A program made the translations under genes and the position numbers. DNA of 26,373 nt. Source: Tectiglobus sp051009975. GTDB taxonomy: Bacteria > Pseudomonadota > Alphaproteobacteria > Rhizobiales > Hyphomicrobiaceae. Below the pieces are notes generated by a model that did no database searches, had not been told where the DNA came from, and saw only the letters and a program-made list of their open reading frames with translations. The DNA lies in NCBI GenBank assembly GCA_051009975.1, contig JBPCWA010000562.1, forward strand, positions 1 through 26,373, in the 5' to 3' direction. Of this stretch, positions 15,718 to 23,577 are shown one piece after another (position 1 is the stretch's first letter; every line of letters begins with the position of its first letter).

Positions 15718-17727
15718 ATGTCTCAACCGTTACCCAATGCTGAAGACCGCGTGGAGATGTCGCAGAACCTGCGCGCCACGCTCCAGCGCGCCGGTGCCTA
15801 TGCGGTTGATCAGGCGCATCGTTTTGTGACAATCGAGCATATTCTTTTGGCGCTGACTGAAGACCCGGACGCCGAGCTCATGCTCAAGGCGTGCTCGGTC
15901 GAGAAAAATCAGCTTCATGCAGATATTTCAGCCTATATTGGCATGATTGAGGATCGAATAGGCCCTGATGAAAGTGCCCAACCCGCCCTCGATCCCGAGG
16001 CTGCCCGCGTTGTCAATTCGGCGGTTGTTGCGGCCCAAAAGAGCAAGCGCAGTGAAGTCAATGGGGCCATCGTACTTGCTGCCATTATTGGCGATGGACG
16101 GTCGCCAGGTGCGAATGTTCTGCGCACGCAGGGATTAACGTTTCAAGCGGCGATTCAAGCCTTGCAGGCGGCCAATGCGGCGAGTTCTCCGGCTCAATCG
16201 ACTGAGCCAAGCCGTACACCAGTGTCACCGGCCGCGACGCGGATGACGCGTCCAGCATATGTTGGACGGGCTGAAGATCTGAATGACTCAGACGGCATGG
16301 ATGACGCTGCTGATGCCGCGGATGAGGCAATTGGTGTGGCCGAGGCCGGTCATCGGCCCACAGCTGCAGAGCAAGGAGGCCTGCATCAAGGTCGGACAAG
16401 CACTGAAGACGTGCTAGCGGATGCCCGGCGTCGAATTGATGCGACACGGGACAATACGGCGCGCGTGGCAGCACCTGCCGCACCGGCATCAGCAAGGCCC
16501 GAAGAGGCGCATCACCCAGACATCGAGCAACCGATCTCCAATCTGCGGGATCGCGTTCGCCAGAGTCAGATGGAGGAGACCGCAAAGCGAGCGGATAGCG
16601 TGCCGCAGCCATTACAAACGAGTGATTCGCTGGCACGGTTCGAGCGCCGCCCACCTCCACCTTTTCATCGCGATACAACAGGTGGGCCGCCAGAAGGGGG
16701 GCAAGTTCCAGACCCGGTGGCAAAGTCCGAACTAGCGCCAACGCGGTTCCCATCCAGTCCACCTCAAGGACGTATTGCGCCGGCCAGTCCTCCTCCTCCG
16801 CCGCCAAACCCTGTGACGAATAGCCAGGGCATGGATGCCTTTCGTAGGCCACCTCCACCCAGCTCGCAGCCGCAAGTGCGTCCGCCACCGCCGGTTCCGC
16901 CACAGGGGCAGCCCATGCCGTCGCGGGTGCCTACTGCCCGTTCCGCAGCACCACCGCCTCAGATGCCCGGTGCTCCACCTCGGACACCAATACCTGGTGC
17001 TTCACCTCCGTCGCGGGTGTCTGGTGCTGCACCATCATCACAGATGCCGGGTTCTGCTCCAACGCAACAGGGCGGGCTGCGTGCAGCGCCGCCGCCCCAA
17101 GGTCAGGCTGGCGGGCCGACGAGAGTTGCAGAAAATATCGGGCAGTCACCTGCCATGGAGGTGGGAAGGGTCCGGGCTGCGGCATTGGATCCAGGGCAAC
17201 TCATTGAGAATGTTCCACGCAAGATGCGTGTTGACGCGGCGGAGTTGGTGGAGGTCAGGATTGCAAGAGCCGATCTTTTGAGGCTCGCAGAAGACGTTCA
17301 GCGACAAGACGTGGCGGCACACAATGGATCAGTTGTGACCAAAGCAATGAGCGTGCGATTGCGGGCACCCGAAGGTGGCTGCTTCGTCGAATCCGCGTCC
17401 CCTGAAACGCACTGGATCGAGAACCAGACCAGCGTCTTGAGTGACGATTTTGCGAGCTGGCGGTGGACGGTGACGCCAAAGCGGTCTGGGCGCGCACGGC
17501 TGTTGCTGATCGTCTCGGCGCGAACCGTCGCGAGCGATGGATTGGTCGCCGAGACCGCAATGCCAGATCAGATTTTCGACGTTCGCGTTTCAGCCAATTA
17601 TAGACGGTCTTTCTCGCGATTGGCGGGATGGACTGTGGCATTCATACTCGGCGGTATCATTGCCCGTTTCGGGGAGCAGGCCATCGTTCTGGGACAGTCC
17701 CTCTTCAGCGGGTGGCTGATCGGCTGA
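15718..17727 (+). CDS. Clp N-domain protein with proline-rich linker and C-terminal membrane anchor, no ATPase
   Basis: A 669-residue protein with an unusual order of parts. Residues 14-155 are a double Clp_N repeat of the ClpA/ClpC type (LRATLQRAGAYAVDQAHRFV, TIEHILLALTEDPDAE; then VNGAIVLAAIIGDGRSPGAN). No AAA+ module, Walker motif or protease follows. Residues about 155-310 are acidic and low in complexity. Residues 310-465 are a proline-rich disordered stretch with runs such as RPPPP and SPPPPPP. Residues 488-628 are beta-rich and look conserved (ENVPRKMRVD, THWIENQTSVLSDDFASWRW, RLLLIVSARTV). A hydrophobic stretch at 635-669 (GWTVAFILGGIIARF) probably anchors the C-terminus in the inner membrane. 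AAGGGA at 15706-15711 supports ATG 15718. It sits in opposite orientation between engB and argB. Function unknown: tethering substrates or partners at the membrane is an inference. Confidence 0.85.
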   Translation: MSQPLPNAEDRVEMSQNLRATLQRAGAYAVDQAHRFVTIEHILLALTEDPDAELMLKACSVEKNQLHADISAYIGMIEDRIGPDESAQPALDPEAARVVNSAVVAAQKSKRSEVNGAIVLAAIIGDGRSPGANVLRTQGLTFQAAIQALQAANAASSPAQSTEPSRTPVSPAATRMTRPAYVGRAEDLNDSDGMDDAADAADEAIGVAEAGHRPTAAEQGGLHQGRTSTEDVLADARRRIDATRDNTARVAAPAAPASARPEEAHHPDIEQPISNLRDRVRQSQMEETAKRADSVPQPLQTSDSLARFERRPPPPFHRDTTGGPPEGGQVPDPVAKSELAPTRFPSSPPQGRIAPASPPPPPPNPVTNSQGMDAFRRPPPPSSQPQVRPPPPVPPQGQPMPSRVPTARSAAPPPQMPGAPPRTPIPGASPPSRVSGAAPSSQMPGSAPTQQGGLRAAPPPQGQAGGPTRVAENIGQSPAMEVGRVRAAALDPGQLIENVPRKMRVDAAELVEVRIARADLLRLAEDVQRQDVAAHNGSVVTKAMSVRLRAPEGGCFVESASPETHWIENQTSVLSDDFASWRWTVTPKRSGRARLLLIVSARTVASDGLVAETAMPDQIFDVRVSANYRRSFSRLAGWTVAFILGGIIARFGEQAIVLGQSLFSGWLIG

Positions 17728-17770
17728 ACCACGTCGCCGAATGGTCAGGAGTGGACTGAGATTGTTTCGT

Positions 17771-18421
17771 TCAGGCGGCGACAGTGGACAGGATGGACGC
17801 CCGCAATGTGCTAATTCCGGTCTGTTTTTGGGCCGAGGTGGCAAGAATGATCGGGTGGGCAGCGGCTCGTGTCGCGATGGTCGTATCGACCGATTTGCGA
17901 GCGTGATCAAGCTCGCCGTATTTGAGTTTGTCAATCTTGGTCAGCACAATCTGATAGGGGACCGCTGACACATCGAGAAAGTCCATTAGAGGGGCATCAA
18001 TATCTTTAAGGCCTCGGCGGGCGTCAATGAGGAGATAAACGCGCCGGAGTGTCACGCGTCCTGCCAGATAATCCTTGATGAGAATGTTCCAGGCATCGAT
18101 CTTGTCTTTCGGTGCTCGGGCATAACCGTAGCCGGGCATGTCCACGAAATAGAAAGATCCGTCGGCGATGGTAAAATAATTCAGTTCTTGTGTGCGACCA
18201 GGGCTGTTCGACGTCCTCGCGATGTTCCGGCGGTTGGTCAGCGCATTGATTAGGCTCGACTTTCCAACATTCGACCGGCCGGCAAATGCCACTTCGGGCC
18301 GGTCAGCAAGTGGCAGCCCATTCAAGCTCGCAGCCCCGACGACAAACGACCATCCGCGCGCGAAGACGCGATCGGCGGCAACTTTGCTCTCAAGGTTGAC
18401 CGAGTGGTCCTCGTCAGACAT
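17771..18421 (-). CDS. engB: Ribosome-biogenesis GTPase EngB/YsxC/YihA
   Basis: A 216-residue TrmE-Era-EngA-EngB-Septin-type GTPase needed for large ribosomal subunit assembly in model bacteria. The GTP motifs are complete: G1 GRSNVGKSSL (residues 48-57), the G2 threonine in PGRTQEL, G3 DMPGYGYA (94-101), G4 TKID in VLTKIDKLK, and the G5-like ATSAQ near the C-terminus. The N-terminal addition before VAFAGRSN is of usual length. The start lies 24 bases after the yidC stop on the same strand, so it belongs to an rnpA-yidC-engB unit. The downstream neighbour reads toward it. Confidence 0.96.
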   Translation of the reverse strand: MSDEDHSVNLESKVAADRVFARGWSFVVGAASLNGLPLADRPEVAFAGRSNVGKSSLINALTNRRNIARTSNSPGRTQELNYFTIADGSFYFVDMPGYGYARAPKDKIDAWNILIKDYLAGRVTLRRVYLLIDARRGLKDIDAPLMDFLDVSAVPYQIVLTKIDKLKYGELDHARKSVDTTIATRAAAHPIILATSAQKQTGISTLRASILSTVAA

Positions 18422-18445
18422 CGCGGAACGTCCATTGATGCTGGA

Positions 18446-20335
18446 TCAGCTCTTGCCGGGTTTCGTCAACCCTCCAAGAAATTTGCCGACCGCAGAAAAG
18501 TTGCGTTTGAGGTTGTCGAACAGGGGGACGTCGACGCCTTGTCGCTTCATAATCAAATATTGCTGCGCCAAGGACAGGACATTGTTCCACGCCCAGTAGA
18601 TTACCAAACCGGCTGGGAACGAGGCCAATAGAATTGTAAAAAGGACAGGCATCCAGTTGAAGATCATCTGTTGCGTTGGGTCTGGCTGCTGCGGGTTGAG
18701 CTGCATCTGCAGCCACATCGTCACTCCCATCACGAGCGGCCATATGCCGATGATCAGAAAATCTGGAACCTGGTACGGTAAAAATCCAAACAGGTTGAAG
18801 ATGGTTGTTGGGTCTTTTGCCGACAAATCCTGGATCCAACCAAAAAACGGTGCGTGGCGCATGTCGATCGATACAAATAGGACTTTGTACAGGGCAAAAA
18901 ACACTGGGATCTGGATCAGGACGGGCAGACAACCGGCCAATGGATTTATCTTTTCTTTCTTGTAGAGCTCCATTAGCTCTTTCTGCTGCGCCATCCGGTC
19001 GTCCTTGTAGCGCTCCCGAAGCCGCTCCATTTCCGGTTGCAGCTTTTTCATTTTTGCCATCGACTCGTAGGACTTATTGGCAAACCAGAAGAAAGCAGCT
19101 TTGACCACGACGGTTACCGCCAATATTGCAAGGCCAAAGTTCCCCAGCAGACCGTAGAACCAATTAATGAGTTGATAGAGCGGTTTTGTAATAAAGTAGA
19201 ACCAGCCCCAATCGATAAGATAGTTGAATTCAAGGATGCCGAGCTTAGCTTCATATTGATTGATCAGATCGACCTTTTTGGCGCCCGCAAACAGATGGGT
19301 AGTCACGGCTTTGCTGCCTGAGGCAGGAACGGTGACGAGCGGCATGATGTAGTCCGTCTGGAATGCCTCGCGTGTCGTGGGTGTTTTGTCACTGACGGCA
19401 AGCATTCGAGCTGTGAAGTCTTGCGTTTGTGATGGCAGTAGAGCCGATGCCCAATACTTATCTGTAAAACCGAGCCAGCCACCCTTTATTTTTTTGAATT
19501 CGTTGCCTTTGCCTTCCTGAAAAGAGGTGACAGCATCTGAATAGGTTATTTCGGTCAGTCTCTGATCTTCCCCTAAAAAGCCTATCATGCCTTCATGTTG
19601 AATGAAGAACCCTTCTATTTCTGGGATGCCAAGTCGATAAATGCGGCCGTACGGCGCAAGGTTTACTGGCTTCGAAGTGGCGTTCTCCACTGCATCAACA
19701 ATCTCGAAAAGATAATTCTCATCGACGGAAATGGTGCGTTTAAAGACCAGGCCTTCACCGTTGTTCCAGACAAGCGTTACTGGCTTTTCGGGTGTCAGTT
19801 GCGTCTCTCCCGAGGCCGTACTCCACAAGGTGTTGCGGTCTGGCAGTGTCGTAGTTGAACCGGGAGCGTTCGTCCAACCGTGCTCCGCAAAGTATGTGTT
19901 GGGCGCGCTAGCCGGGGAAAACAGAACTACTTTCGGGCTGTCAGGGTCTACTTCTTGCCGGTATTTTGTCAGTAGCAAATCGTCAATGCGGCCGCCGGTC
20001 AGATTGATTGACCCGCTGAGGGAGGGCGTCACGATAGGTAGGCGCTGTGTCAATTTGAGTGCAGCGTCTCTTGTCAGCGTTGCGGCCACTGGGGCGCGCC
20101 CAGCCGATGGAGCGACACCGGATGAGCCGATCCCGGCGGCCCCTACCGTCGGCGCGGCACCTTCCGAATTTTGGATCTGCTCGTTCGCGGGGTCTTGACG
20201 CTCGACCGCAGTTCGCTGTCGCCTTTCGGCATCTTTGGGTCCGAGATATAGGACTTGCCATGCCAACATGACGCCAACAGACAGGAGGATCGCCAAAAGA
20301 AGGTTTCTTTGTTCACCCGGATCTTGCGAGAACAT
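18446..20335 (-). CDS. yidC: YidC membrane protein insertase
   Basis: A 629-residue YidC/Oxa1 insertase that folds and inserts inner-membrane proteins with or without SecYEG. An N-terminal signal-anchor (NLLLAILLSVGVMLAWQVLYL, residues 11-31) is followed by a large periplasmic P1 domain and then the conserved core of five membrane segments from about residue 370. The cytoplasmic hairpin contains SMAKMKKLQPEMERLRERYK and NPLAGCLPVLIQIPVFFALY. The groove arginine of E. coli YidC (R366) aligns with a lysine (VVKAAFFWF). The cytoplasmic tail is short and basic. It is 79 bases downstream of rnpA with no yidD between them, and 24 bases upstream of engB. Confidence 0.97.
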   Translation of the reverse strand: MFSQDPGEQRNLLLAILLSVGVMLAWQVLYLGPKDAERRQRTAVERQDPANEQIQNSEGAAPTVGAAGIGSSGVAPSAGRAPVAATLTRDAALKLTQRLPIVTPSLSGSINLTGGRIDDLLLTKYRQEVDPDSPKVVLFSPASAPNTYFAEHGWTNAPGSTTTLPDRNTLWSTASGETQLTPEKPVTLVWNNGEGLVFKRTISVDENYLFEIVDAVENATSKPVNLAPYGRIYRLGIPEIEGFFIQHEGMIGFLGEDQRLTEITYSDAVTSFQEGKGNEFKKIKGGWLGFTDKYWASALLPSQTQDFTARMLAVSDKTPTTREAFQTDYIMPLVTVPASGSKAVTTHLFAGAKKVDLINQYEAKLGILEFNYLIDWGWFYFITKPLYQLINWFYGLLGNFGLAILAVTVVVKAAFFWFANKSYESMAKMKKLQPEMERLRERYKDDRMAQQKELMELYKKEKINPLAGCLPVLIQIPVFFALYKVLFVSIDMRHAPFFGWIQDLSAKDPTTIFNLFGFLPYQVPDFLIIGIWPLVMGVTMWLQMQLNPQQPDPTQQMIFNWMPVLFTILLASFPAGLVIYWAWNNVLSLAQQYLIMKRQGVDVPLFDNLKRNFSAVGKFLGGLTKPGKS

Positions 20336-20414
20336 AAACAGGTCCTAAGTTGGCCGCGAGGCTTTGCGCGACCTTGTTTGCCCAATTTATCCGATTAAGG
20401 AAAGTGTCACCGGG

Positions 20415-20798
20415 TCACGCTATGCCTCGGCTGCGACGTTTGGCACGATTTGTGGGTTTTGAGGTAAGGCTTGCGAAAGCCGTTTCCAGATCGGAGCAAA
20501 TCATATGGAACGCCCTATCTAAGGCTGGGCGTCGCGCAAGTATCACATAATCAAACCTTGGATCAGCACGCGTGGCGGCTACGGATTCGATGGCTGCCTT
20601 TAATCGTCTTCGAATTCGGTTACGCCGCACTGCATTGCCCATTTTCTTTGTTACGGTAAACCCGAACCTCGGTCCATCCGTGACGGGCTGCCCGTCTTGC
20701 CGCGGCCGGCCTTCGAGCAGAAATCCGGGTGTGGACCAACGCTTTCCTCCACGAAGCCGCAAGAATTCTCGGCGTTTTTTGAGTGTAACAACTGTCAT
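20415..20798 (-). CDS. rnpA: Ribonuclease P protein component
   Basis: A 127-residue basic protein that binds the RNase P RNA and helps remove 5' leaders from precursor tRNA. The RNR signature is clear in GNAVRRNRIRRRLKAA, preceded by PRFGFTVTKKM and followed by DYVILARRPAL. The beginning LKKRREFLRL is the family's usual N-terminus; ATG 20798 is chosen, though a GTG at 20846 keeps the frame open for 16 more residues and neither has a good ribosome-binding site. yidC follows 79 bases on. rpmH, which normally precedes rnpA, was not found in the upstream kilobase. Confidence 0.93.
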   Translation of the reverse strand: MTVVTLKKRREFLRLRGGKRWSTPGFLLEGRPRQDGQPVTDGPRFGFTVTKKMGNAVRRNRIRRRLKAAIESVAATRADPRFDYVILARRPALDRAFHMICSDLETAFASLTSKPTNRAKRRSRGIA

Positions 20799-21871
20799 GT
20801 CTGTCAGCGGATGAAATTGCCTAATCAGGACTGTTTGTCGCCGCACAGAGGATTACAGGATTGGCCGTGCATTCTTCAAGCCACGTATGCTCAAGCGCGG
20901 GTCGTGCGGCCTTCGATCAACGGTCGATCATTGGACAGACTTACCCCAAACTGGCATTGCCCAACCAACGACGTCGTTCTCCAACCGAGAGTCATTCTCA
21001 GACCAAAAGCCATTTTTGATCGAAAGCGAACGCACTCACCACGGCACAGTCCGTGTGACACAGTTCGTTGCCGCCTCCCGTCGTATTGCTCATCCGCGCC
21101 GCGCCGCTCGCGTTATCCATCGTTTTGGTCTCGAGCAATCCAGCTACGTCTCTGGGCCGCAATTTTGCCTACGCTGATAATCGTTTACGGCCTTTGGCCC
21201 GCCGTCGCGCAATCACCCGCAGACCACCCTTTGTCGTCATTCTTTTGCGGAATCCGTGCCGTCGCTTTCTGACGAGATTACTTGGCTGGTAAGTTCTTTT
21301 CACGGTTACAACTCCACAGTTCGCATCGAATCCGCACGGGCCGTGTCACCGTCATCACAGGGCGAATCCGGACAAAGCAGTCGCGATCACGATCATGTCT
21401 GTTTCGAAAGAGCCGTGTATAAGCAGGACCCGAACCAAAGTCAATGAAGCCCTGATCGGAGCCGATGGTCAACGATCAATCTCCCGACCAGCATATAACG
21501 CCAATTCAATTCTGCCAGCGGATTTTCACGAACCCTTGATGAAGGGTTTTCATTTGGCGACGCTTCCCGCAGGATTCAACCCTTATCTTTGACGCCTTGG
21601 GATGAAATGACTCACTCAATTCGAGCAATAAACTCAGCCGCATCAAACGCTCCGTTCAGACGTACGTCACCGTTGGAGCTTCTGGTCTCGCGCCCTGCAT
21701 TGTGCGCGAAGTCTCAACTCACATCCAGAACTCACATCCAGTGCTGCATCCACAAAGCTGTTGCTTCGACGCCGTCAATCGATGCTGCACCGATCCACCC
21801 TTTAAAGTTTCAAGCCGGGACAAGTGGTGACCCGGGCGATGCTGGTGAAACTGGAGAATTCGGAGAAACTT
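20799..21871. other. About 1 kb without a supported gene, including a hairpin and a tandem repeat
   Basis: No frame gives a recognisable protein with a ribosome-binding site on either strand. It separates rnpA (minus) from the DUF547 gene (plus), so both promoters should be here, but none is clear. I looked for rpmH and its short basic product and did not see it. A short hairpin (21531-21548: AACCCTT, GATG, AAGGGTT, then TT) and a perfect 13-bp tandem duplication (21716-21741) are present. It may be the scar of a rearrangement or hold an unrecognised RNA. Confidence 0.55.
21716..21741 (+). repeat. Perfect 13-bp tandem duplication
   Basis: AACTCACATCCAG occurs twice head to tail (21716-21728 and 21729-21741), about 130 bases before the DUF547 start codon. 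No gene covers it; it may be simple slippage. Confidence 0.8.
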
Positions 21872-22735
21872 ATGTCATATGAACGAACCGCCGTCCTTCG
21901 CCTCTTCTGTGTCGCTTGCATCACTGGATTGATCTTCGGCTTACCAAATATAGCAAGTGCATCTGTCACAGACATCTTCGCGAAGTACACACGCAACTCC
22001 TCCGTTCGGATTGATCACGGCACCTGGGATAAGCTTCTGAAGGCGTACGTTAGCACTGATGGCACGGGATTGAACCGAGTGGACTATGCGGCACTTAAAG
22101 CCACGGGCCATCGCACATTGAAGGCCTATCTTGAACGTTTGGCTGCGGTGGAACCCGATCAACTCGACAGGCCCGAGCAATTCGCGTTTTGGGCCAATCT
22201 CTATAACGCGAAGACGATAGATATTGTCCTTGATCATTATCCTGTACGGTCAATTAGGGACATTGCAATCAGTAGTGATTTGCTCAGCATCATCAAGCAA
22301 AGCGTCGGCGCTGGCGGCCCCTGGAAGGCCAAAGTCTTGCGAGTTTCGGGTCAAGAGCTCAGTTTGGATGATATTGAGCATGGAGTTTTGCGGCCCATCT
22401 TCGGCGATCCGCGAGTACATTACGCTGTTAACTGCGCGTCCATCAGTTGTCCAAACCTGCGTACCACGGCTTTCAGCGGGGAAAATCTGGAGGCCGAGCT
22501 TGAAGCTGGCGCACGAGAATACATTAACAGTCCCCGTGGATTTTCTCTCGGCCCTCACGGTGTCACCGCATCCTCCATATACAGCTGGTTTCAGGACGAC
22601 TTCGGCGACGGCGACGCAGGCGTTTTGGCTCACGCGCGCAGCTACGCTTCCGGTCGCCTGAAGAAGGCGCTTGCAGGGATCAGCACCATCAATGGATTTG
22701 ACTACGACTGGGGTCTTAATGATGTTCAGCAATAA
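21872..22735 (+). CDS. Periplasmic DUF547 domain protein
   Basis: A 287-residue exported protein of the DUF547 family. An N-terminal signal peptide (VLRLFCVACITGLIFGLPNI, likely cleavage after ASA at residue 30) sends it to the periplasm. Family marks are QFAFWANLYNAKT (103-115), HYPVRSIRD, and the cysteine segment HYAVNCASISCPNL with C188 and C193. The family is often compared with papain-like or transglutaminase folds, but activity has not been shown here. GGAG at 21862-21865, six bases before the ATG, sets the start. It leads a set with the TVP38 membrane protein 53 bases downstream and an overlapping flavin oxidoreductase. Confidence 0.92.
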   Translation: MSYERTAVLRLFCVACITGLIFGLPNIASASVTDIFAKYTRNSSVRIDHGTWDKLLKAYVSTDGTGLNRVDYAALKATGHRTLKAYLERLAAVEPDQLDRPEQFAFWANLYNAKTIDIVLDHYPVRSIRDIAISSDLLSIIKQSVGAGGPWKAKVLRVSGQELSLDDIEHGVLRPIFGDPRVHYAVNCASISCPNLRTTAFSGENLEAELEAGAREYINSPRGFSLGPHGVTASSIYSWFQDDFGDGDAGVLAHARSYASGRLKKALAGISTINGFDYDWGLNDVQQ

Positions 22736-22788
22736 TCTCATCTTCCCGCAAAGCGAGTCCGAACTTTCAACAAAGCGGGTGCAAATGA

Positions 22789-23577
22789 ATGGCTGATTTG
22801 ACTCTGAAGTCCTCGAGAGTTCTCAGCCGGTGGCTTCCTCTCATATTGATCGGCGGGATCACTGGATTGGCGCTTGCCTTGGGTTGGCATGAATATCTTT
22901 CGTTGAAGACTGTTGGTTTGAACTACGAAAGCATGCGCGCCTTTATAGCAGAGAATACATTCGCTGCCATTGCACTCTATATGGTCGCTTACATCGCTGT
23001 CGTGGCGCTTTCGTTGCCCGGTGGATTGATCATGACGCTAGCTGGCGGTCTGTTGTTTGGCTGGCAAGTTGGTATCCCGGCAACGGTTGTCGCGGCCACA
23101 ATCGGTGCGACCCTCATCTTTTTGATCGCAAAATCGTCCATCGGCGAGGCTTTGGCGACCCAAGCGGGACCTTGGGTCGGAAGACTGCGCGCCGGTTTTC
23201 AGGAAAACGCTTTGAGTTATCTACTCTTCTTGCGTTTGGTGCCAGCTTTTCCATTCGCGGTGGTCAATCTAGCTCCAGCTCTTCTAGGCGTACCGCTGTC
23301 GACCTACGTGGTGGGAACATTTTTTGGAATTATGCCAGGCACTGCTGCCTATTCGATAGCTGGAGCGGGCCTCGCCAGCGTGGTTGAAGCCCAGAATGCT
23401 GTCTATCATAAGTGTGTCGGCGCAAAGGGGGAGGATGGTTGTGTTTACTCCATTGACTTTTCCGCACTGGTTACTGGAGAACTTATTGCCGCCGGGATTG
23501 CACTAGGCTTCGTAGCTTTGATCCCGGTCTTTTATGGTTGGTTCAAAAAAAGGAAAGGCAGCCATGCAGCTGCGTAG
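22789..23577 (+). CDS. TVP38/TMEM64 (DedA-superfamily) membrane protein
   Basis: A 262-residue inner-membrane protein of the TVP38/TMEM64/VTT group. Family marks are the re-entrant segment VVALSLPGGLIMTLAGGLLFG (near residues 70-90) and the second conserved part LLFLRLVPAFPFAVVNL ... GVPLSTYVVGTFFGIMPGT. About six hydrophobic segments are visible, and the tail ends in a basic stretch. A loop with two cysteines (YHKCVGAKGEDGCVYS) sits before the last membrane segment. Related DedA proteins are implicated in lipid scrambling or ion-coupled transport; the substrate here is unknown. Its last 14 bases overlap the next gene, indicating coupled translation. Confidence 0.94.
   Translation: MADLTLKSSRVLSRWLPLILIGGITGLALALGWHEYLSLKTVGLNYESMRAFIAENTFAAIALYMVAYIAVVALSLPGGLIMTLAGGLLFGWQVGIPATVVAATIGATLIFLIAKSSIGEALATQAGPWVGRLRAGFQENALSYLLFLRLVPAFPFAVVNLAPALLGVPLSTYVVGTFFGIMPGTAAYSIAGAGLASVVEAQNAVYHKCVGAKGEDGCVYSIDFSALVTGELIAAGIALGFVALIPVFYGWFKKRKGSHAAA

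Noticed and set aside
16085..16903. A 272-residue open frame on the minus strand inside the Clp-N gene
   Set aside because: It is opposite the proline- and alanine-rich coding sequence, which suppresses stop codons; no ribosome-binding site or known family.
21020..21060. KRTHSPRH-like plus-strand words resembling ribosomal protein L34
   Set aside because: Only the first few residues fit, the strand is opposite to rnpA and the basic L34 body is absent.
20697..21272. A 191-residue open frame upstream of rnpA
   Set aside because: Overlaps rnpA on the other strand, no ribosome-binding site and no recognisable sequence.
21531..21550. Hairpin AACCCTT-GATG-AAGGGTT followed by TT as a terminator
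   Set aside because: The stem is AT-rich and short, the T tract is weak and no gene ends there; noted only within the gene-free stretch.
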